Positions 18,201 to 25,719 of a stretch of DNA of 64,000 nt are shown here, in pieces. How positions within the stretch are numbered: position 1 is the first letter of the stretch; each line of letters opens with the position of its first letter. The position numbers were made by a program, and so were the translations under genes. Source of the stretch: an uncultured bacterium (GTDB lineage: Bacteria > Planctomycetota > UBA1135 > GCA-002686595); assembly GCA_938083085.1 (NCBI GenBank), contig CALLKX010000009.1, positions 1 through 64,000 of the forward strand. The letters are read 5' to 3'. The notes under the pieces were generated by a model, which was not told the origin of the DNA, searched no databases, and saw only the letters and a list, made by a program, of their open reading frames with translations.

Positions 18201-19941
18201 TGAACGAGAAGTGACTCGCCCCGAGCCCTGCCGCGGCCGCCTCCCCGGTCGCCGCGAACCGCTTGCGGATGAGGTCCATCAGCCCCGACCAGGTGGCCGG
18301 CGTACTGCGCGGTGTCCTCCCGATCGGCCGTGCGTCCACCGCGCGGACCCGCTGCCCGTCCGCGCCCTCCAGTCGCTCGAAAGCCCCCCCGCGCTCCCCG
18401 GCGAGCGCCGGGAGCAGGGTGCCGAACACCAGGGATGACTTGCCCGCGCCCGAGGGGCCCGTGATCACCTGCAGGGTCCCCAGGTGCACCGTGAGGTCTG
18501 CCCCGCGCAGGTTGTGGAGCGTCGCGCCCACGAGCCGCAGCTCTCCGGTCGGCTCACGCCGCGGTCCGTCGATCACGAGCGGCTCCCCGAGCGGAGCGCC
18601 GGACATGGGCGCGCTGCGTACGATGAGGCCGCCCTCTGGCCCGGCCCCTGGCCCGACCTCCACGACGTGGTCCGCCTGCCGGACCATGTCCGGGTCGTGC
18701 TCCACCACCATCAGGGTGTTACCCCGGTCCCTGAGCTCGTCGAGCACGGCGGTCATTCCCGGCTGACCGGAGGGGTGAAGCCCGAGGGTGGGCTCATCCA
18801 ACGCCACCAGCAGCCCGCCCATGGGCGCGGCGAGCTGGGAAGCGAGCTGGATCCGCTGGGCCTCGCCGGTGGAGAGCGTCGTGCTCTCGCGAGCGAGGGA
18901 CAGGTGGCCGAGCTCAAGCAGGACCATGCGCTCGAGCCGGCGGTGCAGCTCGGGCAGGATCGCTTGCGCGACCTCACTGCGCCCGATCCCGTCCACGGCG
19001 TCGAGGGCGGGGCCGAGCTCATGAGCGGAGAGACCGAGCAGCTCCGGCAGGCGGCGGCTCCCGATGGCCGCCTCACGGCCGGGCCGTGAGAGGCGGGCGC
19101 CGTCGCACTCCGCGCAGGGGACCGAGCGGGCGAAGCGCAGGATGTTCGGGTTGCGGTTGCGCTTGAGGGTCTCCTCGATGACGGGGATGAGCCCGCGGTA
19201 GTAACCCTCCTCCCTGGGCCGCGCGGTGATCCCCTCCCACCTCATGCGGGACTCGATGCTGTGCTTGCCGAAGGGGACCTTCAGCCGGCGCGTACCGCGC
19301 AGGATCACGCCTCGCTGCTCGTCGCTGAGCTCTCCCCAGGGCGTCTCCACGTCGAACCCGTGGGCCCGGCAGATGGTGTCCATGACCTCCAGGGTCACCT
19401 GGGAGTAGACGGTGTAGCCGCTCTTCAGGGTCGGCTTCAGGGCGCCATCGCGGATGCTCCTCGAGGCGTCCTCCACGAGGAGGTCCTCGCTCACCTCGTC
19501 CTCGACGCCGCTGCCCCCGCAGCGGGTGCAGGCGCCGTCGGGGTGGTTGAAGCTGAAGTGGCTTCGGGTCAGCGAGACCCCACCCGGGTCCTTTGCGACG
19601 CGGGCGTAGAGGAGGCGCAGGAGATCGAGGGTCCCCGTCAAGGTCCCCACGGTCGAGCGCACGCTGGCCCGCGCGTCGGTGGAGCCCATGGCGATGGCCG
19701 GCGGCAGGCCCTCGACCGAGTCCACGGCCGCCCGTCCGAGCTTGCCGAAGAACTGACGGGCCCGGGCCGAGAGGGAGCCGAGGTAGCGTCGCTGCCCCTC
19801 ACGGACGACGGTCTCGAAGACCAGCGACGTCTTGCCTGACCCAGAGGGCCCGGTCACGGCGATCCACTGGCCGCGCGTGAGGTCGAGGTCAACGCCGCGC
19901 AGGTTGTGCTCGCGGGCGCCGCGGATCCGAAGTTCACTCAC
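15202..19941 (-). CDS. uvrA: Double-length UvrA-like protein (four ABC ATPase cores)
   Basis: A 1579-residue tandem fusion of two UvrA units. Walker A motifs occur at residues 31-38 (GPSGSGKT), about 490, about 810 and about 1287. ABC signatures are STGEAQ, SRGEAQ, SGGELQ and SGGEVQ, and Walker B motifs are DEPT, DEPD, DEPT and DEPA. CxxC zinc-finger pairs flank each core (CTRCGGSG, CSTCEGLG, CAACEGQG, CTGCRGSG). Half one and half two each go from 'LLRLLYARV/LLRLLFSRA' almost straight to the zinc module, so the roughly 115-residue UvrB-binding domain of normal UvrA is missing twice, as in UvrA2 proteins. It starts at GTG 19941, overlapping the ogt stop by four bases. Probably a DNA-damage sensor or tolerance ATPase acting without UvrB. 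Confidence 0.9.
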   Translation of the reverse strand: MSELRIRGAREHNLRGVDLDLTRGQWIAVTGPSGSGKTSLVFETVVREGQRRYLGSLSARARQFFGKLGRAAVDSVEGLPPAIAMGSTDARASVRSTVGTLTGTLDLLRLLYARVAKDPGGVSLTRSHFSFNHPDGACTRCGGSGVEDEVSEDLLVEDASRSIRDGALKPTLKSGYTVYSQVTLEVMDTICRAHGFDVETPWGELSDEQRGVILRGTRRLKVPFGKHSIESRMRWEGITARPREEGYYRGLIPVIEETLKRNRNPNILRFARSVPCAECDGARLSRPGREAAIGSRRLPELLGLSAHELGPALDAVDGIGRSEVAQAILPELHRRLERMVLLELGHLSLARESTTLSTGEAQRIQLASQLAAPMGGLLVALDEPTLGLHPSGQPGMTAVLDELRDRGNTLMVVEHDPDMVRQADHVVEVGPGAGPEGGLIVRSAPMSGAPLGEPLVIDGPRREPTGELRLVGATLHNLRGADLTVHLGTLQVITGPSGAGKSSLVFGTLLPALAGERGGAFERLEGADGQRVRAVDARPIGRTPRSTPATWSGLMDLIRKRFAATGEAAAAGLGASHFSFNSKEGRCSTCEGLGVQRVGLHLLEDLELECDACAGARYRPESLAVRLHGKTVADVLTLTVAEARDFFADDPPALALCAAMDDLGLGHVPLGFPSNRLSRGEAQRVKLATLLGEAGSAPTLVALDEPDRGLHPSDVERLVRSLGQLIQAGHTVLAISHHRGLWAAADRRVDVVDGVARPVAPGVGEAPAAARAPRPPVVRSDTIQLRGVRTHNLRSVDVDFPRGRVTAVCGVSGSGKTSLAFDTLAGEAWQRFSESLPFQVRRHMKRLARPELDGAEGLGPVISLRQQQARAGQRSTVATQSELGPLLRLLFSRAGTLDGTRASLQAEHFSPDRAAGACAACEGQGSVSRCDPAQLITDPSRPITAGAMDGTRVGKYLGEADGQFLATLRAAGPSVDWDRPFAELDEVAQELALRGAGSGEVLLVRWKLAEGGQAGEGKGTHEFEATWDGMLALAEREAQRRVKQKSFASWAEPLAPSPCEACEGTRLGPLARSVVLGGRTLPELLDLPVDGLLEGLGVLELDRGQAAVREALMPEVRERVASLVSLGLGHLQLSRRSPTLSGGELQRTRLASVLRAGLAGVTLVLDEPTSGLHARDVEGLMELLAGFADGGNTVVLVEHDPAVLRAADHLIELGPGAGEAGGEVTAAGSPAEVLAGDGPTARALAAEGDFDGDRTPLPLTLAFEGCRAHHLKGIDVALPAAGLVAVTGVSGSGKSSLLFDVIEPSVRSGNPVQCEDVRGPEGRGAPAVFAEISSSRRPTEASTVVTALGLMGAVQSIFAAEAKGTGLARGAFSFTSPAGRCTGCRGSGRERVPMDFMADLDLPCPDCGGLRYRPEVLGVRWQGRSVADFMAAPAEELRAALERASVGGKLLRGLESLGRLGLGHLALGRAVGELSGGEVQRLTLAMGLVARGGPTLHLLDEPATGLHEADVQRLVEVLRDLASGGDLILMAEHRLSLIAACDHVIDLGPSSGAGGGSLMASGPPDSLVDGATAAALRVR

Positions 19942-20714
19942 GGCCCCGTCTCCCTAGCGGCGACCAAGGCCGCCCCGATCTTGATGTGGTCCGAGCCGGC
20001 AGGAAAGCGGAGGACCGCCACCTCGGGGCCGGCGCACCCAGCGGCCTCGGGTCCGGCCTCATCGAACCGGACGCCCCCCTGGACCAGGGCCCCGATCACC
20101 GCCGCCGCCTCCGCGGGCGACAGAGTGAGCAGCTCGGAGCCGTCGGGCTCAGCGATCAGCGGCGGGACCGCGGCCGCTGCGGCCTCGAGGTCGAGGAGCG
20201 CCCGCTTACGGTCGACCCCCGCGGCGTAGCCCGTCAACTGACCGCTGGACCCGATGACCCGGTGGCACGGCACCACCATCAGCAGCGGGTTCCGGCCGAC
20301 AGCGGCTCCCACAGCCCGGACAGCTGTGGGCTTACCGAGGCCGGCCGCGAGCTCGCCGTAGGTGGTCAGCGCCCCGTGGTTAAGGAGGCGCAGGGCTCCC
20401 CAGACCTCCCGCTGAAAGGCCGTGCCAGAAGCCTGAACGGGGACCGTGAAGGGCCCGCGGGCGCCGCGGAGGTAGGCCGCGAGCTCCTCTGCGAAGTGCG
20501 CGAGGTGGGCGGCCGCCGCGCGTACCTCCCCCTGCTCATTCCCCGCCTCGGGCTGCGCTTGGGACCCCGCCGAGCGTCCCACCGGGGCGTCCTCAAGGAA
20601 GCGAACGCGGGTCAACCCACCCACCGAGGCCTCGGCCTCGACCCACCCCAGGGCAGGGGCGCCCGGGAGCGCCAGGTGGCGTCGGGCGAGGGAGGGAGGG
20701 GGAGCCGCGGGCAC
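19938..20714 (-). CDS. ogt: Methylated-DNA-protein-cysteine methyltransferase with C-terminal extension
   Basis: A 258-residue suicide repair enzyme that takes methyl groups from O6-methylguanine onto its own cysteine. The start is GTG 20714. Residues about 90-178 hold the MGMT domain: 'GTAFQREVWGAL', the helix-turn-helix 'TTYGELAAGLGKPTAVRAVG' with the Arg finger, and the active site PCHRV with Cys150. A divergent N-terminal domain precedes it. About 80 residues beyond the usual C-terminus form an extra Ala/Val-rich segment ('SPAEAAAVIGALVQGGVRF...') without a recognised function. Its stop codon overlaps the GTG of the double UvrA gene (GTGA), so the two repair genes are probably translationally coupled. 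Confidence 0.9.
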   Translation of the reverse strand: MPAAPPPSLARRHLALPGAPALGWVEAEASVGGLTRVRFLEDAPVGRSAGSQAQPEAGNEQGEVRAAAAHLAHFAEELAAYLRGARGPFTVPVQASGTAFQREVWGALRLLNHGALTTYGELAAGLGKPTAVRAVGAAVGRNPLLMVVPCHRVIGSSGQLTGYAAGVDRKRALLDLEAAAAAVPPLIAEPDGSELLTLSPAEAAAVIGALVQGGVRFDEAGPEAAGCAGPEVAVLRFPAGSDHIKIGAALVAARETGP

Positions 20715-20763
20715 GCCGGATCATAGGTCCTCGAGCCCCGCCACGCCGGTCGCATGAAACGGA

Positions 20764-20795
20764 AGCGGCCGGCGCCCCAGGGGACGCCGGCCGCT
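20764..20795 (-). terminator. Terminator of the sat-cysC operon
   Basis: A perfect 11-bp inverted repeat (agcggccggcg / cgccggccgct) has a 10-base loop. On the minus strand it is followed by ttccgtttcat. It lies about 55 bases after the cysC stop. Confidence 0.7.
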
Positions 20796-20848
20796 CCAGC
20801 TTGGCCCCGCCGGGCAGCGCCCGGTCGAGGTCAAGGCCAGGCTGAAGA

Positions 20849-21409
20849 TCAGGCCTGGGCGGCGGTCGCGGCGATCAGGCCGCGCTCCTCGAGGTACCCG
20901 AGGATCTTGGCCGCCGACTCCTCGATGGACTCGTCGCCGGTGTGGACCGTGATCTCAGCGTTGGTCGGCGCCTCGTAGGGGTCGCTGACGCCGGTGAAGT
21001 TCTTGATCTCGCCGGAGCGGGCCTTCTTGTAGAGGCCCTTGGTGTCACGCTCCTCGACGACCGCGAGGGGCGCCTCGACGTAGACCTCGACGAACTCGGA
21101 ACGCGCCGCGTCGATCATGCCGCGGCACTGGTCGCGGACCTCCTGGTAGGGGGAGATCGCCGCGGTGATCGAGCAGCAGCCGTTGCGCGCGAGCAGGTTG
21201 GCCACGAAGCCGATGCGCGCGACGTTCGTGTCGCGATCTTCCTTCGAGAAGCCGAGGCCCTTCGAGAGGTTGGTGCGGACGACGTCGCCGTCGAGGACCT
21301 CGACGTTCTTGCCGCGCTCCGTGAGGACGGGCGTGAGGTACTCGGCGAGGGTGGACTTACCGGAGCCGGAGAGGCCGGTGAACCAAAGGACAAAACCCTT
21401 CTGGGACAT
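20849..21409 (-). CDS. cysC: Adenylyl-sulfate (APS) kinase
   Basis: A 186-residue cytoplasmic kinase that phosphorylates APS at the 3' position with ATP to give PAPS. The ATG at 21409 begins [20 protein letters not shown], placing the P-loop at residues 12-19 as in other CysC proteins. An in-frame extension upstream is Pro-rich and overlaps the intergenic gap, so I reject it. Family motifs include '[21 protein letters not shown]', 'RIGFVANLL', 'ISPYQEVRD' and '[13 protein letters not shown]'. It is the last gene of the RHH-sat-sulfatase-fold-cysC operon, 56 bases after the preceding gene. No PAPS reductase is near, so sulfation rather than sulfate assimilation may be the purpose. Confidence 0.95.
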   Translation of the reverse strand: MSQKGFVLWFTGLSGSGKSTLAEYLTPVLTERGKNVEVLDGDVVRTNLSKGLGFSKEDRDTNVARIGFVANLLARNGCCSITAAISPYQEVRDQCRGMIDAARSEFVEVYVEAPLAVVEERDTKGLYKKARSGEIKNFTGVSDPYEAPTNAEITVHTGDESIEESAAKILGYLEERGLIAATAAQA

Positions 21410-21465
21410 GGTGATGGTGGGTTGGTTAGGGATAGGAATCGTTGATTGAATGGCGGGGTCCGGCG

Positions 21466-22428
21466 CTACCGGATCATCCCCTCGAGGTAAGGCACCTCGA
21501 AGCACTTCTCGTGCATGATCGGGCCGTGGCCGAAGTACCCGGCCTCACCGAACAGCTCGCCGTGGTCGGCGGTGACGATGATGTGGGTGTTCTTCGGGAC
21601 GGTGTCGTAGAGCTGCTCGAAGACGCCGTCCAGGTAGCGGACGGTGTCGATCTGACGCTCCTTGAGCTCGTCCAGCTTGTCCTGGTTGAAGAACTGGAAG
21701 TCCTCTTTGAACTTGCTCTTCTCTTCGCTCTCGGCGATCTGGTCGTTCATCTTCCGGAAGACCCCGTTGACCCCGCTGATGCGCGGCCACATGGAGGAGT
21801 CCTCGTCCGGCTTGGCGTAGGGGTAATGCGTCTCCCCGACGTTGAGCAGGTAGAAGTGCGGACGCGGGCCGTCGAACTTCATCGTGGGCAGGATCGCCGC
21901 CATGTCGTTATGGCTGTCCATCAGCTGGAAGCTGTCGAAGGCACGGTTGATCCCCGTCTTCGGGTTGAGCACGGGCAGCGACACGCGGGCGTGCGTGTCG
22001 TAGCCGAGCTTCTGCTGGAGCAGACCAGGCAACCAGAGCCCGGGGACCATGGCGCCGAAGTCGATGTCGGTGCCCTTGGAGCCCAGGCGCTTGTTGTAGT
22101 TATAAAAGTCCTCCTTGTAGTACTCCGACGCGTACACGTTCTCCGGGGAGGTGTGCGGCAGGAGGCCCGTGAGGAGGTTGTAGTGAGAGGGCGCGGTCCA
22201 CGAGGCGTACGTGTACCGCTTCTCCACCTTGCCGCCCGACAGCTTCGTGATCGTCTTCGTCTCCGCCGACATGAACGCGTCGTAGCGGCAGGAGTCGAGG
22301 ATGATGATGATGAAGTGGTTCTCCGCCTGGGGATCAGGCTTCTGGACCATCCCAGGCCGCATCGGGAGACGCGGCATGGGACGCGGCGGGGTCGCCGGCT
22401 TCTTCTTGAACTTGTCGAACAGGCCCAT
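21466..22428 (-). CDS. Sulfatase/alkaline-phosphatase-fold protein without the sulfatase signature
   Basis: A 320-residue soluble protein with no signal peptide ([17 protein letters not shown]...). The alkaline-phosphatase superfamily metal sites are recognisable: Asp45 in '[12 protein letters not shown]', Asp288-His289 in '[11 protein letters not shown]' and His301 in 'FGHGP'. Where sulfatases have C/S-x-P-S-R for formylglycine formation, this protein has T78-A-P-S-H82 followed by '[13 protein letters not shown]'. Thr78 would be the nucleophile, as in phosphatases and phosphotransferases of this fold, so sulfatase activity is doubtful. It is embedded between sat and cysC (four bases after sat), implying a part in sulfate activation or in making a sulfated or phosphorylated surface polymer. 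It lacks the long C-terminal subdomain of true sulfatases. Confidence 0.8.
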   Translation of the reverse strand: MGLFDKFKKKPATPPRPMPRLPMRPGMVQKPDPQAENHFIIIILDSCRYDAFMSAETKTITKLSGGKVEKRYTYASWTAPSHYNLLTGLLPHTSPENVYASEYYKEDFYNYNKRLGSKGTDIDFGAMVPGLWLPGLLQQKLGYDTHARVSLPVLNPKTGINRAFDSFQLMDSHNDMAAILPTMKFDGPRPHFYLLNVGETHYPYAKPDEDSSMWPRISGVNGVFRKMNDQIAESEEKSKFKEDFQFFNQDKLDELKERQIDTVRYLDGVFEQLYDTVPKNTHIIVTADHGELFGEAGYFGHGPIMHEKCFEVPYLEGMIR

Positions 22429-22432
22429 CAGC

Positions 22433-23692
22433 TCACTCTTCCTTGGTCTTGTAGAAGTCGACGAGGATCGCGGCGGTGGTCTCGCGCATGATCCGGGGGT
22501 CAGGGTTCTCGCCGCTCACCAGCTGCTCGCGCACCTTGGTGCCGGAGATGAAGACGGACGTCTTGTCCTTGTTCGCCTCCATGAGGCCGACGCGACCGAG
22601 CTCCTCGAAGTACGCGGCGAAGCCGACGTTGACGGTCTTGATGGCGAGGTCGCCGCCGAGCTCCTCGAACACGGTCTGGGCGTCGAAGTCGCCCCAGATC
22701 GCGGTCTTGTCGTCGAAGGGCGCGTCCGCGTGCTTGCGGCCGATGATGAAGTGGGTGAAGCCCAGGTTCTGGCGGTAGATGGCGTGCATCACGGCCTCGC
22801 TCGGGCCGCCGTAGTACATGCGCATGTCCAGGCCGACGAGCTCGAGCTGGTCGTTCAGGTCTTGACCCTTGGACTCCCAGAGCTCGGCGTCCTTGTCGCC
22901 CTCACCCAGGAGGCGGTTCTTCACCAGGGCCTCGTAGGTCTCCATGCGGGTCGAGGCCGGGACGTCGTCGCCCTTCAGCTGACCCACCAGCGGGTTCAGG
23001 ATGACGCCGGTCTTCTTGCCGGTGTCGCGGAGGATGACCTCGGCCCCGTGGACCAGCGCGTACTCATGGGCGCGGTGGAGCGGGTTGCGGGTCTGGAAGG
23101 CGATTGACTGCTCCCAGCCGCGGTCCATGATCAGGCTGCGGGTCTGGGTCGGGCCCATCACGCGGCCCGCGAACGGGCGGGTGTCCTCGGCGGGCGCGAG
23201 GGTGATGGTGCCGCCGACCAGCTTGGTGCGCTCGTCCGCGGTCCAAAGGCGCGCGCCGGGGTGATCCGTGCGCTCGGTGCGATACACCGCCTTGATGAAG
23301 GCTGCCTTGTCCCAGTCGTAGGCGCCGCCCTCGACCTCGAGGACACCGAAGACCTCGCCGTCGGAGCAGAGGGCGATCTTGGCCCCGGCGGTGCACGCGG
23401 CCGCCTCGGCGTCGGTGACCGGGAGAATGATCGGGATGGTCCAGGCCCACTTCCCACCGTTGCGCTCGATGGCCTGCTCCGAGAGGACCGCGTCGTAGTC
23501 CGCGCGGGCCATCGGCCCTTCGAGGGGCGAGAGGGTCCCGTCCGCGATGCGGTAGAGGGTGGTGCGATCCACCTCGTTCACGTCCACCTTGGCGAGATCC
23601 GCTCCGGCGCTCGCTGCGGCGGCGTCGATGCGGTTGACCGGGGCCTCGAGGCCACCGTGGACGGGAAGAATGGAAACGTTGGCGGCAGTCAT
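22433..23692 (-). CDS. sat: Sulfate adenylyltransferase (ATP sulfurylase)
   Basis: A 419-residue homo-oligomeric enzyme of the Sat type (not CysDN), forming APS and pyrophosphate from sulfate and ATP. An N-terminal PUA-like domain ('ADYDAVLSEQAIERNGGKWAWTIPI') precedes the catalytic domain. The nucleotide-binding motif 'QTRNPLHRAHEY' and the second block 'GRKHADAPF' are intact. ATG 23692 fits the family N-terminus. It is the second gene of its operon, 40 bases after the small ribbon-helix-helix gene. Together with cysC it makes PAPS. Confidence 0.96.
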   Translation of the reverse strand: MTAANVSILPVHGGLEAPVNRIDAAAASAGADLAKVDVNEVDRTTLYRIADGTLSPLEGPMARADYDAVLSEQAIERNGGKWAWTIPIILPVTDAEAAACTAGAKIALCSDGEVFGVLEVEGGAYDWDKAAFIKAVYRTERTDHPGARLWTADERTKLVGGTITLAPAEDTRPFAGRVMGPTQTRSLIMDRGWEQSIAFQTRNPLHRAHEYALVHGAEVILRDTGKKTGVILNPLVGQLKGDDVPASTRMETYEALVKNRLLGEGDKDAELWESKGQDLNDQLELVGLDMRMYYGGPSEAVMHAIYRQNLGFTHFIIGRKHADAPFDDKTAIWGDFDAQTVFEELGGDLAIKTVNVGFAAYFEELGRVGLMEANKDKTSVFISGTKVREQLVSGENPDPRIMRETTAAILVDFYKTKEE

Positions 23693-23732
23693 GTGGGTGG
23701 GGATTGGTGTGGGCGAAGCCCAGTGCTGGTGA

Positions 23733-23972
23733 TCAGAGGTAGCCGAGGTTCTCGAGCTTGCGCTTCACGTCGTCGAGCTCTTCCTGCGTGTAGTCAGAGC
23801 CCTCCACCCCCTCCGTGGGGGCGACCTGAACGGAAGGCGTATCTCCCATCAGGTCTCGGAGCACGAAGACGATGAAGTCCGTTGGCGAGTTGAATCCGGA
23901 CCCATCCACCACCTGCTGGATCTTTCGATACAGAGGACGGGGGATCTTGACGGTGACCTTGGACTCTCTCAC
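23733..23972 (-). CDS. Small ribbon-helix-helix protein, probable operon regulator
   Basis: A 79-residue protein, first gene of the sat operon. Residues 1-45 fit the RHH/CopG fold: a basic beta strand (SKVTVKIPRPLYRKIQQVV), a turn with GFNSPTDF, and helix two (IVFVLRDLM). The C-terminal tail (YTQEELDDVKRKLENLGYL) is acidic and helical. RHH dimers bind short direct repeats, and three 11-bp direct repeats sit 69-101 bases upstream of its start, so autoregulation and control of sat-cysC is the likely role. An alternative is a non-DNA-binding accessory protein of the sulfate-activation enzymes, since this arrangement next to sat may be conserved. Confidence 0.75.
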   Translation of the reverse strand: MRESKVTVKIPRPLYRKIQQVVDGSGFNSPTDFIVFVLRDLMGDTPSVQVAPTEGVEGSDYTQEELDDVKRKLENLGYL

Positions 23973-24296
23973 GGCGGGTTGCTGGATGCGACTTGGTAGC
24001 GACTAGAGGGAACGATCGGGGCGAGCCAGGGGAGGGTCGACACTCCAATCGCACTCCAATCGTACTCCTATCGGAGCCTACCGGGGCAAACTTGAGTGCG
24101 ATCAGAGCGTCCCGTCCTGAGACCCCACGGCCCGCCGCCCCGCCAACCCAACCGCTTGGCCCACGGTCCGCGCCCCCCGCCCGTAGTCGCAGTAAGCTTC
24201 CCGCGAGCCGTCGCGCAGGCCCTCTCAGCCGAGCCTGCCCGCCGAGCCTGCTCCTCGAACCCGTCCCTCAGCCACCCCCGGGCGGACCCAAATCCC
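23973..24296. other. Divergent intergenic region holding the sat-operon control region
   Basis: This region lies between the minus-strand sat operon and a plus-strand lipoprotein gene. It contains the 11-bp direct repeats at 24041-24073 (separate entry). Frames in this region are Arg/Pro-rich and not credible as genes. Promoters for both directions should lie here, but no consensus -35/-10 pair is clear. Confidence 0.5.
24041..24073 (-). promoter_or_regulatory. Three 11-bp direct repeats, candidate RHH operator
   Basis: Reading the plus strand, cactccaatcg, cactccaatcg and tactcctatcg follow head to tail. The 11-bp period places each copy on the same DNA face, as expected for cooperative ribbon-helix-helix dimers. 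The repeats lie upstream of the RHH gene and the sat operon. Confidence 0.5.
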
Positions 24297-24773
24297 ATGC
24301 AGTTCAAGAACATCCTCCTCCCCCTCTCGCTGTCGCTCACCCTCGCCGCTTGCGGCGGCAACGAGTCCGCCGATCCGGCCCAGCTCATCCAGCAGGGCCA
24401 GTACGGCGCGGCCATCGAGGCCTCCGAGAGCCAGCTCGCCTCGGTCGAGGCGGGCTCCGCCGACCACAAGGAGCTGGTCATCGTCTACGCCGAGGCCCTG
24501 GCCGAGAGCCGCCCAGACGAGTCCCGGGACGCCTTCCTGGCCTTCGCCACGGAGCACCCGGACATGGTCGAGCCGGTGGACTACAAGTACGTGGTCAGCG
24601 GCCTGAGGACCCACGCCGCGTACCTGCAAGCCATCGACGTCATGGACGCTGGTAAGAAGCGCTGGGCCGAGGACAGCACGATCGACGAGCTCGTCGACGC
24701 CCTCAAGCAGGACATCGCCAACTCCGGCGACGCCGACAGCATGGCCAAGATGAAGGGCCTGGGATACATGTGA
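24297..24773 (+). CDS. Small lipoprotein, TPR-like, unknown function
   Basis: A 158-residue lipoprotein. ATG 24297 opens a clear signal (MQFKNILLPLSLSLTLAACGG) with the lipidated cysteine at residue 19. Longer in-frame starts upstream would put Pro/Arg-rich sequence before the signal and are rejected. The mature protein is helical and acidic, with repeats of alpha-helical pairs resembling TPR units ('PAQLIQQGQYGAAIEASESQLASVE', then 'HKELVIVYAEALAESRPDESR' in shorter form). No catalytic motif is seen. It is probably periplasmic and membrane-anchored, perhaps an assembly scaffold. Confidence 0.75.
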   Translation: MQFKNILLPLSLSLTLAACGGNESADPAQLIQQGQYGAAIEASESQLASVEAGSADHKELVIVYAEALAESRPDESRDAFLAFATEHPDMVEPVDYKYVVSGLRTHAAYLQAIDVMDAGKKRWAEDSTIDELVDALKQDIANSGDADSMAKMKGLGYM

Positions 24774-24809
24774 GCCGGAGGGGCGCTGCCCCTCCTCTCC
24801 CTCCTCCGT

Positions 24810-24840
24810 CGGGGCCGCGCCGACCCACGGCACGGCCCCG
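24810..24840 (+). terminator. Possible terminator hairpin
   Basis: cggggccg pairs with cggccccg across a 15-base spacer, 37 bases after the lipoprotein stop. There is no T-run, so this is tentative. Confidence 0.35.
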
Positions 24841-24955
24841 CGTGCGTTCACCCGCCCAGGATCCCGTGAGCCCCATCACGCGCACCTCATCCCGCGCACG
24901 AGGCTCCCCCCAAGATGCTCGATCCGAGCTGCTTGGCACCGCCCCCCCCGACCCC

Positions 24956-25681
24956 ATGCTCGGCCCCCTCCGAACGCCCGCCGCCTGCGCCCTCGCGGCG
25001 CTGCTGGCGGGCTGCGCCGCCGCTCCCCCGCACCCCCGGGTCCCCGTCAGCCTCTCCGCTGCCGCCCAGCCGACGGCCCAGCCGACGGCCCAGTCTCCGG
25101 CACAGTCGACTACCCAGCCGACTACCCAGTCGCCGGCGCAGTCGCCGGCGCCAGGGGACTACTCGAGGCCCACCTCCGGCCGCCTCACGTTCACGTTCGG
25201 CCAGCGCCAGCTCGACGGGGACTTCGCGCCCACCGATGAGCCCCAGGCCTTCGGGGTCGAGTTCTCGAGGGTCACCAGCGGCAACACGCTGGGTTTTGAG
25301 CTCGGCCTCCAGTTCGCGGACGATCGCGTTCGCGGCGCCCGGCTCTCAGGAGGTGGAATCGGGAACCTCGAGCTCTTCCAGAGTGAGTTCTACGCTGGCC
25401 TCCGGGCCCAGGCGGGCACGGGCCCCCTCCACCCCTACCTCGGCGCTGGCGCCACCTGGGTGACGAGCGAGACCCGGGTGAGCTCGGGCGGACTCCAGGC
25501 GCGGGAGAGCAGTGGAGACCTCGGCGCCTACGGGCACGCGGGCCTGCTCTTCGAGGTCTCCCGCTCGGTCCACCTCTCGATCGAAGGTCGCATGACCTTC
25601 TTCACGGACCACTCGATCGACGGGACCAGCTTCGACAGCGACTACTCGCAGGTCACGATCGGCGTGGGCGCCACCTACTGA
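24956..25681 (+). CDS. Outer-membrane beta-barrel lipoprotein with Gln/Pro repeat linker
   Basis: A 241-residue protein. ATG 24956 starts a lipoprotein signal (MLGPLRTPAACALAALLAGC) with Cys20. A linker of seven four-residue units (QPTA, QSPA, QSTT, QPTT type) follows, encoded by a 12-bp tandem repeat. From about residue 70 the chain alternates hydrophobic and polar residues with aromatic girdles ('RLTFTFGQRQLDGDF', 'SEFYAGLRAQAGTG', 'LHPYLGAGATWV'). It ends in Thr-Tyr, the terminal aromatic typical of outer-membrane beta-barrels. A lipidated barrel of about 8 strands is inferred. Function is unknown; it resembles small porin-like OmpA-type barrels. Confidence 0.7.
   Translation: MLGPLRTPAACALAALLAGCAAAPPHPRVPVSLSAAAQPTAQPTAQSPAQSTTQPTTQSPAQSPAPGDYSRPTSGRLTFTFGQRQLDGDFAPTDEPQAFGVEFSRVTSGNTLGFELGLQFADDRVRGARLSGGGIGNLELFQSEFYAGLRAQAGTGPLHPYLGAGATWVTSETRVSSGGLQARESSGDLGAYGHAGLLFEVSRSVHLSIEGRMTFFTDHSIDGTSFDSDYSQVTIGVGATY
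25067..25150 (+). repeat. 12-bp coding tandem repeat, seven copies
   Basis: Seven in-frame 12-bp units beginning with cag encode Gln-Pro/Ser-x-x in the linker of the barrel lipoprotein. The units are nearly exact, so copy number may vary between strains. Confidence 0.85.
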
Positions 25682-25719
25682 TCCGCCCCGGGCGCCCCGG
25701 ATGACCGAGCCTCAGCCGC

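Noticed and set aside
16975-18438. Plus-strand frame opposite the UvrA gene
   Set aside because: Biased Arg/Gly/Ala content and no domain; UvrA motifs on the minus strand are complete.
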